The translations under genes and the position numbers were made by a program. This document shows positions 9,140 through 16,645 of a stretch of 64,000 bases of DNA, piece by piece; position 1 is the stretch's first letter, and each line of letters opens with the position of its first letter. Source of the stretch: Pseudonocardia autotrophica. Lineage in GTDB: Bacteria > Actinomycetota > Actinomycetes > Mycobacteriales > Pseudonocardiaceae. The notes beneath the pieces are model-generated. The model did no database searches, had not been told where the DNA came from, and was given only the letters and a program-made list of their open reading frames with translations. The stretch is from NCBI RefSeq assembly GCF_003945385.1, contig NZ_AP018920.1:4588001-4652000 (forward strand). The letters run 5' to 3'.

Positions 9140-9448
9140 ATGAGCATCACCGCCGATCGCCCCACCACCTTCAGCTTCCCCACCACCTCCGGTGGCCCCG
9201 CGGACATCGCCGCCCGGATGCCGCGCCGGCACACCGTCGTCACCGGCGACGGGATCGACGGCGTCATGCAGCTCGCGACGGCACTGCAGACCTGTGGCCG
9301 CACGCTGCGGGAGTTCTCCGTCGACGTCCGCGAGGGCGTCGCGTACAGCTCGGTCACCTGCACCATGTCGATGACGCCGGCCGAGGCCGACGAGTTCGAG
9401 AGCCGGATGCTCGCACTCCCCGGCGTCCTCGCTGTCGACCCGTACTGA
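9140..9448 (+). CDS. stand-alone ACT-like domain protein
   Basis: A 102-residue protein. From about residue 31 it follows the beta-alpha-beta-beta-alpha-beta pattern of an ACT domain: HTVVTGDGIDGVMQLATALQ, then LREFSVDVREGVAYSSVTCT, MTPAEADEFESRMLAL and the last strand GVLAVDPY. The layout resembles the N-terminal ACT domain of acetolactate synthase small subunits (IlvH), but there is no catalytic partner nearby. The N-terminal 30 residues are polar and Pro-rich. It lies downstream of a leaderless leader ORF, which suggests control by amino-acid supply. Its exact ligand is unknown. Confidence 0.6.
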   Translation: MSITADRPTTFSFPTTSGGPADIAARMPRRHTVVTGDGIDGVMQLATALQTCGRTLREFSVDVREGVAYSSVTCTMSMTPAEADEFESRMLALPGVLAVDPY

Positions 9449-9480
9449 GCGCCGCTCCGCCGGAGGTCCCCTCCCCGACC

Positions 9481-9905
9481 ACCAGGGACCTCCTGGCCGT
9501 CGCCGGATCCGTCGTGGTGGCGGCGGTGCCGGCCGTGTTCTGGGTCGTGATCGGGCCGGATCATCCGCTGTTCGCCCCGGTCGCCACCACCTGGACGCTC
9601 CCGCTCGGCGCCGTGCTGGGTGAGCCGCTCACCCGGCGCACACCCGAGGCCTGGCTGCGACGGGACACGCGCCGCCCTCCCGGCGCTCGACCGGGCGGTC
9701 CGGGAGCCTCGTCGCGCACACCGCGGGATTCGCGGTCCACGTCGGACTCACCGTCACGGCCGCGACGGCCGGGTACGGATGGGGCGTGCTGTGGGTCCTG
9801 CTCGGCGGCCTGACCGTGCACGCCTGGCCCGTACTGCTGCAACGGTCGCTCCGCCTGCGGCTGCAGCCGCTGCTGCCGCCCGCCGGGGGCGCCCCGCCGG
9901 GGTGA
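9481..9905 (+). pseudogene. frame-disrupted small membrane protein gene
   Basis: One reading frame encodes LLAVAGSVVVAAVPAVFWVV, a clear membrane helix, then PLFAPVATTWTLPLG and EPLTRRTPEAWLRRDT. Protein-like sequence then stops in that frame and resumes in another from about 9705 (LVAHTAGFAVHVGLTV, then WGVLWVLLGGLTVHAWPVLL and QRSLRLRLQP), ending at a TGA at 9903. A short piece in the third frame near 9667-9700 (RAALPALDRAVR) also reads well, so two shifts may be needed. The C-terminal part vaguely resembles CrtO-like acyltransferases (two helices then LQR). No good start codon is visible upstream of the GTG at 9514. It is either a decayed gene or an assembly error. Confidence 0.45.
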
Positions 9906-9911
9906 GCGGGA

Positions 9912-11300
9912 TCAGGAGGAGCGGGCACCCGTCCCGCGGGCGGCGTCGAGCATCAGCGCCCGGTCGGCGATCTTCACCCGGTCGGTACCCCCGCGGCGCG
10001 CGCCCAGCCCGATCTCGGCGGCGTCGAGGCGGAGCCAGTCCTCCCACAGCACCGGCTCGATCCCGTACTCGCGCAACCGGTCCGGCACCGCGTCACCGCC
10101 CGGGCGGGGCGGTGTCCCGAGATCGGGCAGGTCCGCCAGCACCGACCCCGCGGTCTCCGCGCCGTCGCCCTTGTTCGTGCCGATCACGCCGGTCGGACCG
10201 CGCTTGATCCAGCCCGCCACGTAGCTGCCGCGCAGCGGTTCGCCGCCGAGCACGACCCGGCCGGCCGCGTGCGGCACGGTGCCGGTCGCCGCGTCGAACG
10301 GCAGGCCGCCGATCGGTTCGCCGCGGTAGCCGATCGCCCGTACGACCAGGCCGGCGTCGAGCACCTCGGTCTCACCGGTACCGCGGATCCGGTCGTCGGC
10401 GGTGATCTCGTTGCGCTCGACCTCGACGCCGGTGATCCGACCGTCGGCGCCGAGCAGCCGGACCGGGGAGCGCAGGAAGCGCAGGTGCAGCCGGCGACGG
10501 CCGCCCGCCCCCGGCGGGGTGCCGGCCCACTCGGTGAGGGTCTCCACGACCTGCCGCATCCGCCGTTCCTCGGGCTCCGGGACGCCCGCGGCGAGCAGGC
10601 CGTCGTCGTGCACCCGGATCTCGACGTCGTCGAGCTTGGCGAGTGCGCGCAGCTCGGCCGGGGTGAACTTGACGTGCTGCGGGCCGCGGCGCACGAGCAC
10701 GTGCACATCGGTGACGGCGCTGCCGCGCAGCTCGTCGAGCACCGCGTCGTGGGTGTCGGTGGCGGCCAGGTCCTCGGCCGGGCGGGCGAGCACCCGGGCG
10801 ACGTCGATCGCGACGTTCCCGGCGCCGACCACCACCACCCCGGGCCGGTCCAGCGCCGGGCCGGGGCCGCTCGCGTCCGGATGCCCGCAGTACCAGGACA
10901 CGAACGCACCGGACCCGACCGAGCCGGTCAGCTCCTCCCCCGGCACACCGAGATCGCGATCCACCGCGCTGCCGGTCGCGTGCACGACGGCGTGGTAGTG
11001 CTCGCGCAGCGCCTCCCCCGGGATGCCGCCCTCCCCCACGTGCACGTTGCCGAGGAAGCGGACCCGGTCGGCGTCGTCGAACGTGGTGACCAGCGCCCGG
11101 ATCACCGACTTCATCTTCAGATGGTCCGGGGCGACGCCGTAACGGACGAGGCCGTACGGGGCGGGCAACCGGTCGATGATGTCGACGTGGATGCCCGGAT
11201 CCCCCTCCAGCAGGGCCTCCGCCGTGTACAGCCCGGACGGGCCGGAGCCGATCACCGCCACCCGGTACGGGCGGGGGGTGGGCACCTGCGCGGACGTCAC
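9912..11300 (-). CDS. fprA: FAD-dependent ferredoxin/adrenodoxin-type NADP reductase
   Basis: A 462-residue flavoprotein of the adrenodoxin reductase/FprA type that moves electrons between NADPH and ferredoxins, for example for cytochromes P450. The FAD-binding motif GSGPSGLYTAEALL lies at 18-31, PAPYGLVRYGVAPDH follows at about 50, the NADPH site VVVGAGNVAIDVARVLARP is near 155, and the C-terminal segment has GWIKRGPTGVIGTNKGDG. All are diagnostic for this family. The GTG start at 11300 has a GGAGG ribosome site eight bases upstream. Its physiological partner could be the P450 at 21-22 kb; that link is only inferred. Confidence 0.94.
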   Translation of the reverse strand: MTSAQVPTPRPYRVAVIGSGPSGLYTAEALLEGDPGIHVDIIDRLPAPYGLVRYGVAPDHLKMKSVIRALVTTFDDADRVRFLGNVHVGEGGIPGEALREHYHAVVHATGSAVDRDLGVPGEELTGSVGSGAFVSWYCGHPDASGPGPALDRPGVVVVGAGNVAIDVARVLARPAEDLAATDTHDAVLDELRGSAVTDVHVLVRRGPQHVKFTPAELRALAKLDDVEIRVHDDGLLAAGVPEPEERRMRQVVETLTEWAGTPPGAGGRRRLHLRFLRSPVRLLGADGRITGVEVERNEITADDRIRGTGETEVLDAGLVVRAIGYRGEPIGGLPFDAATGTVPHAAGRVVLGGEPLRGSYVAGWIKRGPTGVIGTNKGDGAETAGSVLADLPDLGTPPRPGGDAVPDRLREYGIEPVLWEDWLRLDAAEIGLGARRGGTDRVKIADRALMLDAARGTGARSS

Positions 11301-11358
11301 GATCGCACCTCCGTGAACGGGTGGTGACGACGCTAACAGCCGTCCGCCGTCCGGGCGA

Positions 11359-12342
11359 TCACGAACCGGGCCGCAGTCCCGATCCTGTCGCGCGGACCGC
11401 GGCGCGCCCGTCGGGCAGCAGCAGCTCGGTGCGCATCGCCCAGAACCGTCTGCCGTCGCGGACGGTCGTGGTGCGCGCCCGCAGCGCGACGTCGACGTGC
11501 ACCGGGCGCAGGAACTCGACGGTCAGCGACAACGGCCGAGCCGCCGGCTCCCCCAGGTGCGCGGCCTGCGCGGCGGCCGCGAACCCGCTCAGCACCGCCC
11601 CGTGGGTGGTGCCGTTGAGGTTCACCGTGGACGGCCCGGGGGTGAACACCGCGTCGGCGCCATCGAACTCCAGGCGATCGGGCCGCAGCCGCTGCGGGTC
11701 GAACGGCGGGAGCGCCGAGCGGAAATCGGTGTCTGTGTCTGTGTCTGTGTCGGTGGCTGTGGCTGTGGCTGTGTCGGTGGCTGTGGCTGTGGCTGTGGCT
11801 GTGGCTGCACCGAGGCCGTTGCTTGTACCGAGGCCGGTGCCGGCGGCGCCGTCCCGGGAACCGCCGGCGCTCGGATCGATCGGCCCGCCGGCCCGGGCGA
11901 GCCCGCCCGGCCGGTCCGGGACACCGGTGACCGCCATGCTGACGACGGCGTGGGCGACCAGGACACCGGTGTCGTCGCGGATCTCGGCCCGGCCGACACC
12001 GATCTCGTCGTCGAGGTGCAGCAGGGTCAGCCCGGCGGTGAGCCAGGCGGCGTGCGGCGCGGGCGTCGCGGCGAGATCGAGGCGCAGTTCCACCGTGGGC
12101 GCGCCGGCGGTCAGCTTCCCGGTCGAGAACACCAGGTAGCCGATGCCGGAGTCGGCGAGCAGCGCCGGCAGCAGCGGCAGCACCCGCCCGCCCGCGTCGC
12201 GGACACCGTCGTGCAGCGGCAGCCGCAGCCGGATGTCCTCGCGGGTGGACGCCGGATCGGGCGCCATGCCCAGTCCGGTCTCGACCGGGGCGCGGCGCAT
12301 CCGCTCCCGGGTGGTGGTGGACGTCGAAGCCGGTCCGGTCAT
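11359..12342 (-). CDS. acyl-CoA thioesterase-like protein with two hotdog halves and a dipeptide-repeat linker
   Basis: About 327 residues from the ATG at 12342 (a GTG at 12366 is also possible). The N-terminal half (SGIGYLVFSTGKLTAG, then VELRLDLAATP) and C-terminal half (NLNGTTHGAVLSGFAAAAQA, then LSLTVEFLRPVHVDVALRAR) each look like a hotdog thioesterase domain. Between them, near residues 200-227, is a low-complexity linker of alternating Ala-Thr and Asp-Thr, encoded by a hexanucleotide repeat. Double-hotdog proteins of this kind hydrolyse acyl-CoAs. Asp/Asn-type catalytic residues cannot be assigned with certainty. Confidence 0.75.
   Translation of the reverse strand: MTGPASTSTTTRERMRRAPVETGLGMAPDPASTREDIRLRLPLHDGVRDAGGRVLPLLPALLADSGIGYLVFSTGKLTAGAPTVELRLDLAATPAPHAAWLTAGLTLLHLDDEIGVGRAEIRDDTGVLVAHAVVSMAVTGVPDRPGGLARAGGPIDPSAGGSRDGAAGTGLGTSNGLGAATATATATATDTATATATDTDTDTDTDFRSALPPFDPQRLRPDRLEFDGADAVFTPGPSTVNLNGTTHGAVLSGFAAAAQAAHLGEPAARPLSLTVEFLRPVHVDVALRARTTTVRDGRRFWAMRTELLLPDGRAAVRATGSGLRPGS
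11728..11807. repeat. hexanucleotide microsatellite inside the thioesterase gene
   Basis: Some 13 tandem hexamers of GTGTCT, GTGTCG or GTGGCT type run through the coding sequence; on the coding strand they read as alternating Ala-Thr and Asp-Thr codons. Changes in copy number by whole units keep the reading frame, so the linker length can vary without inactivating the protein. Confidence 0.85.
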
Positions 12343-12399
12343 CCCGTCATCGTGCGATACGGACACGTTTCGCAGGACCGCGCACGGCTGTGCGGTCGG

Positions 12400-13368
12400 T
12401 CACGCGGGCTGCTGCTCGTCGCGGTTGCACCGGAAGGTGCTCCGGTAGTCCGCGGGCGAGACCCCCAGCGCACGCCGGAAATGGTGCCGCAACAGGGCCG
12501 CGGTGCCGAACCCGGTGCGGGCGGCGACGGCGTCCATCCCCAGCTCCGTCTCCTCCAGCAGGGTGCGTGCGTGCAGCACCCGCTGCGCGGAGATCCACCG
12601 GTGCGGGGTGGTGCCGGTCTCCTCGACGAAGCGGCGGGCGAAGGTCCGCTCGGACATCGCCGCCCGCCGGGCGAGCGCGGCCACGCTGTGTTCGGCGTCG
12701 AGGTGCTCCAGCAGCCAGGCGAGCACCGGGGCGAGCGAGTCCGCGGTGCACTCGGGCACCGGCAGCTCGACGAACTGGCGCTGCCCGCCCTCGCGCTGCG
12801 GCGGGACGACCATCCGGCGGGCGATGCCGTTGGCGACGGCGCCGCCGAGCTCGCGGCGGACCAGGTGCAGGCAGGCGTCGATCCCCGCTGCGGTGCCGGC
12901 ACCGGTAACCAGGTCGCCGTCGTCGACGTAGAGCGCGTCGTCCTCGACCAGCGCCTCGGGATGGGCGACGCGCAGCTCGGCGGCGTGCTTCCAGTGCACC
13001 GTGCAGCGCCGGCCGGCGAGCAGCCCGGCGGCGCCGAGCACGAACACCCCCGAGCAGACCGACATGATCGTCGCGCCGCGGGCGCGGGCCTCGCGCAACG
13101 CGTCCAGCGCGGCGGGCGGGAACTCGCGCAGCGCGGTCGCGGCGACGCAGACCAGGTCGGCACCGGGCAGCGCGTCGAGACCGTGCTCCGGGGTGATCGT
13201 GAAACCGTTTCCGGTGGTGACCGGCCGACCGGCCGCCATCCCGCAGACCGCCCAGTCCAGGACCGGCAGGCCGTCGTCCGAGCGGTCCAGCCCGAAGACC
13301 TCGCAGAGCACCCCGAACTCGAAGACGGCGAGCTCGTCGAGCACGAGCACCGAGACGCTGCGCAGCAT
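12400..13368 (-). CDS. GlxA-type transcriptional regulator (DJ-1/PfpI domain plus AraC helix-turn-helix)
   Basis: 322 residues from the ATG at 13368, which lies six bases after a -10 (TACCGT) and has no ribosome site, suggesting a leaderless mRNA. The N-terminal 180 residues form a DJ-1/PfpI-like amidase fold, with SVCSGVFVLGAAGLLAGRR around the nucleophile-elbow Cys. The C-terminal 110 residues are an AraC-type double helix-turn-helix (SVAALARRAAMSERTFARRF, then GMDAVAARTGFGTAALLRHH). GlxA-like regulators commonly sense small metabolites; the target here is unknown. The longer open frame upstream to 14208 is the shadow of the next gene. Confidence 0.88.
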   Translation of the reverse strand: MLRSVSVLVLDELAVFEFGVLCEVFGLDRSDDGLPVLDWAVCGMAAGRPVTTGNGFTITPEHGLDALPGADLVCVAATALREFPPAALDALREARARGATIMSVCSGVFVLGAAGLLAGRRCTVHWKHAAELRVAHPEALVEDDALYVDDGDLVTGAGTAAGIDACLHLVRRELGGAVANGIARRMVVPPQREGGQRQFVELPVPECTADSLAPVLAWLLEHLDAEHSVAALARRAAMSERTFARRFVEETGTTPHRWISAQRVLHARTLLEETELGMDAVAARTGFGTAALLRHHFRRALGVSPADYRSTFRCNRDEQQPA

Positions 13369-13374
13369 GAACCG

Positions 13375-13380
13375 ACGGTA
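13375..13380 (-). promoter_or_regulatory. -10 element TACCGT for the GlxA-type regulator
   Basis: Read on the minus strand, TACCGT ends six bases before the ATG at 13368, the spacing seen at several other leaderless starts in this window. Confidence 0.5.
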
Positions 13381-13447
13381 GGACGGCAGGAACGCCCGGT
13401 CCAGCGAGATCCTGCCGTCGACCGTCGGGATCCGGCCGGTCCGCCCC

Positions 13448-14494
13448 TCAGGAGGCGTGCCAGGCAGCCAGCCGCTCGGCCTCCTCGGCCACCGCGCGCG
13501 CGTCGGCGGCACGCAGCTCCGCGAACGGGACCGTCTCGATCCGCCCGTCCCGATGGGTCCAGGTGCCGGCGACCCGCCCGTCGAGCAGGAAGGTCGGCGC
13601 CGACCGCGGCCGGGTGGTGGCGAAGACGTGGTGGCGGTGCTCGCGCGGCAGGATCCGGGCGCGGGCGGCGTGCCCCAGCAGCAGCACCGCGTCGAACGGG
13701 CCGAGGAAGCGCACCGGCAGCGGGGTGCCCCGATCGGGCAGCGGCGCCCGGGCGACGTCGAACAGCTCGGCGCCGTCCTCGCCGGTGAACCGGCGCGGTG
13801 CCGACCCGGCCAGCGCGGCCCTGGCGACCCCGACCGGCCAGCCGGCGAACCGGGCGACGTCCGGGGCCGAGGCCGGGCCGAACGCCCGCAGATAGCGACC
13901 CGCCAGCTCGGCGCGGGCCGCGGCGGGATCGGGTTCCGCCAGGGTGCGCCCGGCCGGGGCGAGGCCGTAGACGTGCGCCCGTGGCGAGTCCCACGTGCCG
14001 GCCGGTGGGACCCGGACCAGGTCGATCCAGTGCTGCACGCCCGGGAAGGCGCCCGCGGGCAGCGCCCGGGCGGTGAGCCCGGCGGTGATCTCCGCCTGCC
14101 GCAGCGGACCGTCGGCGAGCAGCTCCGCGACGGCGGTGGCGGCCGCCGCCATGTCGTCCGCGGTGAGCTCGCGGCGCAGCCGCAGCCAGTCCGCCCGCTG
14201 CTCGGCACGGACCGCCGCGGTGAACGCCGGGTGGTCGCGCCGGGCGAGCATGTGGATCGTCGAGCGCATCGCCCACGCCTGCACGACCCGGCCGTCGTGC
14301 AGCATCGCCGTGAGCTCGGCGCGGTCGAACCCGGTCAGCCGGGCGTGCAGACCGAGATAACCCGACGGCGCGTGCTGGGTCTGCAGCCCGCACAGCCGCT
14401 CCAGGGCGCGCGGCACCGGGAGCTCGGCCCGTTCGAGCAGGAGCTGGCGGGCCAGCAGGGCACGCAGGCTGTCATCCGCGGTGAGCACTCGCAC
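13448..14494 (-). CDS. winged-helix DNA-binding domain protein (AlkZ/DUF1006-like)
   Basis: A 348-residue protein from GTG 14494. The segments LLARQLLLERAELPVPRALE, LCGLQTQHAPSGYLGLHARL and VQAWAMRSTIHMLARRDHP match the winged-helix family that includes the AlkZ/YcaQ DNA glycosylases. AlkZ enzymes excise bases in interstrand cross-links and often accompany genotoxic antibiotic genes. The catalytic QxQ signature appears as LQTQH, which is consistent with glycosylase activity. No toxin gene is seen nearby, so a general repair role is as likely. It ends about 80 bp before the GlxA-type regulator. Confidence 0.75.
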   Translation of the reverse strand: MRVLTADDSLRALLARQLLLERAELPVPRALERLCGLQTQHAPSGYLGLHARLTGFDRAELTAMLHDGRVVQAWAMRSTIHMLARRDHPAFTAAVRAEQRADWLRLRRELTADDMAAAATAVAELLADGPLRQAEITAGLTARALPAGAFPGVQHWIDLVRVPPAGTWDSPRAHVYGLAPAGRTLAEPDPAAARAELAGRYLRAFGPASAPDVARFAGWPVGVARAALAGSAPRRFTGEDGAELFDVARAPLPDRGTPLPVRFLGPFDAVLLLGHAARARILPREHRHHVFATTRPRSAPTFLLDGRVAGTWTHRDGRIETVPFAELRAADARAVAEEAERLAAWHAS

Positions 14495-14511
14495 CCCGCG
14501 GAGTCTGCCGG

Positions 14512-15768
14512 TCAGGCCACCGGGGAGGTGTACCGGTTCGCCGGTCGGCCCAGGCCGAACCGGTCGCGCAGGGTGCCGTCGTAGGGCGCGGGGGCCCAGG
14601 CGTCGCCGAGCGCGGGCAGCAGGCCGTCCACGATCTCGCCGACGCCGGTCGGCAGCGCCAGCGGGACCAGCACGAACCCGTCGGCGGCGCGCTCCTCGGC
14701 GGCGTCGCGCAGCAGCCCGGCCAGCTCCGCCGGGTCGCCGACGTGCCGCAGCGTCGACGCCGAGATGTCCGCCCCGGCGGGGGCGAGCCGATCCAGCTCG
14801 GCCAGCCGGTCCGCGGCGCCGGGCCCGAGCAGTGTCTCGACGTCGAGCAGCACCGCCACCTGCTCGGGATCGCGGCCCGCGTCGGCGACGGCGGTGCGCA
14901 CCCGGTCCCGGGCCTCGGCGGCGGCGGCGATGCCGTCGGCGCGGACCCGGACGACGTCGGCGTACCGGCCGGCCACCGCCAGCGCCGCCGGCTCGTCGCC
15001 GCGCAGCACCGTCAGCGGGTGGCCCTGCGGCGGCCGCGGCGTGATCGACGGCCCGGTCACCGAGAAGAACTCGCCGGTGAAGTCGATGTGGTGCAGCTTC
15101 TCCCGGTCGGCGAACCGGCCGGTCGCGGCGTCCCGGATCTCGGCGTCGTCCTCCCACGAGTCCCAGAGCCGGGCGACCACCTCGGCGACCTCGCCCGCCT
15201 CCCGCCACAACGAGCCGGGCTCGCGTGGGTCGGAGGTGCGGCCGAACAGCTCGGCCTCGGCCAGGGTCCTGGACACCTCGGGCTGCCAGCCGGCCCGTCC
15301 GGTCGCGACGAAGTCGAGTGTGGCGATCGCCTTCGACAGGTGGAACGGCTCGGTGTGGGTGACCGTCACGGTCGGCACGATCCCGATCCCCGGCACGACC
15401 GGCGCGACCCGGGCGGCGATGCCGACGGCGTCGAGCGTCCCGGGCAGCGACGCCGGGTCGTCCGACGGTGGGAGCAGCGAGTCCGGCAGCGCGACCAGGT
15501 CCAGTCCGCCGCGGGCCGCGGTGCGCACCAGCTCGACGTGGTGCTCGGCGCCGAAGAGACGTTCCGGGTCGGTGCCGATGCGCCGCTCCGCGTCGGTGCC
15601 GATGCGCCGCTCCGCGTCGGTGCCGATGCGCCGCTCCGCGTCGGTGCCGATGCGCCGCTCCGCGTCGGTGCCGATGCGCCGCTCCGCGTCGGTCCCGAGC
15701 CGCCACCCGCCGGGGTGCCGGCCCGCAGCGCCGAGTTCGACCGCCAGGTGCAGACGTCCGCTCACCAT
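14512..15768 (-). CDS. LLM-class flavin-dependent oxidoreductase with an inserted octapeptide repeat
   Basis: 418 residues from the ATG at 15768 (an upstream start at 15798 would add ten). The TIM-barrel elements of luciferase-like monooxygenases are present: GGLDLVALPDSLLPP, VPTVTVTHTEPFHLSKAIAT, LDFVATGRAGWQ and TGPSITPRPPQGHPL. Family members with F420 or FMN are common in actinobacteria; the substrate is unknown. Unusually, between the first strand (LHLAVELGAAGRHPGGW) and the helix FGAEHHVELVR the protein carries five identical octapeptides GTDAERRI flanked by degenerate copies. It ends 17 bp before the winged-helix gene. Confidence 0.82.
   Translation of the reverse strand: MVSGRLHLAVELGAAGRHPGGWRLGTDAERRIGTDAERRIGTDAERRIGTDAERRIGTDAERRIGTDPERLFGAEHHVELVRTAARGGLDLVALPDSLLPPSDDPASLPGTLDAVGIAARVAPVVPGIGIVPTVTVTHTEPFHLSKAIATLDFVATGRAGWQPEVSRTLAEAELFGRTSDPREPGSLWREAGEVAEVVARLWDSWEDDAEIRDAATGRFADREKLHHIDFTGEFFSVTGPSITPRPPQGHPLTVLRGDEPAALAVAGRYADVVRVRADGIAAAAEARDRVRTAVADAGRDPEQVAVLLDVETLLGPGAADRLAELDRLAPAGADISASTLRHVGDPAELAGLLRDAAEERAADGFVLVPLALPTGVGEIVDGLLPALGDAWAPAPYDGTLRDRFGLGRPANRYTSPVA
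15571..15690. repeat. 24-bp tandem repeat, five perfect copies, inside the LLM oxidoreductase gene
   Basis: Five identical 24-bp units lie head to tail. On the coding strand each encodes GTDAERRI; imperfect copies flank the array (LGTDAERR at the start, GTDPERLF at the end). Perfect identity at synonymous positions implies recent amplification rather than ancient duplication. Confidence 0.95.
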
Positions 15769-15859
15769 GCCTCCGCAATGCTCGTGCGCTCGTGCCACGT
15801 GACCATCTCGTCGTGGCCAACCGGCGTCGCCGCCCCGATGTTCCCCCGGCCGCCGCGCC

Positions 15860-16645
15860 TCAGCCCGATGCGCGCAGGTCCAGCTCGATCGCGGCCGCGC
15901 AGGCCCGCAGCTCCGGGAGGACCTCGGAGCGCAGCGCGGCGGCGTCCCGGCGGGAGGCGTGGGTGGAGACGTTCGCCGCCGCCGTCACCCGTCCGGAACG
16001 GTCGTGCACCGGCACCGCGATCGACCGCAGCCCGGCCTCCAGCTCCTGGTCGACGACGCAGTGCCCGTCGCCGCGCACCCGGTCCAGCTCGGCACGCAGC
16101 GGATCGGCGCCGGCCACCGTGTGCTCGGTCAGCGTCTCCGGCCGCAGCCCGTCGAGGTAGCTGTCCAGGGTGGGTTGCGGGAGCGCCGCGAGCAGCACCC
16201 GGCCCATCGACGTCGCGTACGCCGGGAACCGGGTGCCGATGGTGATCGTCACCGTCATGATCCGGGAGGTGGGCACCCGCGCGACGTAGACGACGTCGTA
16301 GCCCGATGCCGGGTCGCCGTCGAGCACCGACACCGATGCCGAGTCCCGGACGGTCGCGACCAGGCGTTCCAGGTGCGGCGCCGCGACCTCGGGCAGTCCC
16401 ATCGCGGACAGGTAGGACCAGCCCAGCTCCAGCACCCGCGGGGTCAGTGCGAAGAGCCTGCCGTCGGTGCGGACGTAGCCCTCCTCGACCAGGGTGAGCA
16501 GGAACCGGCGGGCGGCGGCGCGGGTCAGACCGGTGGACCGCGCGACGTCGGAGAGTGTCTGCTGTGGCCGTTCGGCGTCGAAGGACCGGATGACGGCGAG
16601 CCCGCGGGCCAGCGAGCGGACCTGCTCGCGGCGCTCCTCGCTCAC
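15860..16645 (-). CDS. IclR-family regulator (PcaR-like)
   Basis: A 261-residue regulator from GTG 16645, whose start overlaps the pcaB stop (GTGA). The N-terminal winged helix (QTLSDVARSTGLTRAAARRF, then LVEEGYVRTDGRLFALTPRV) is followed by the IclR effector domain (DVVYVARVPTSRIMTVTITI, then AYATSMGRVLLAAL and GLRSIAVPVHDRSG). Its coupling to pcaB strongly suggests it is the regulator of protocatechuate/beta-ketoadipate genes, probably responding to protocatechuate or beta-ketoadipate. A likely binding site lies upstream of the CoA-transferase genes (19,494-19,510). Confidence 0.88.
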   Translation of the reverse strand: MSEERREQVRSLARGLAVIRSFDAERPQQTLSDVARSTGLTRAAARRFLLTLVEEGYVRTDGRLFALTPRVLELGWSYLSAMGLPEVAAPHLERLVATVRDSASVSVLDGDPASGYDVVYVARVPTSRIMTVTITIGTRFPAYATSMGRVLLAALPQPTLDSYLDGLRPETLTEHTVAGADPLRAELDRVRGDGHCVVDQELEAGLRSIAVPVHDRSGRVTAAANVSTHASRRDAAALRSEVLPELRACAAAIELDLRASG

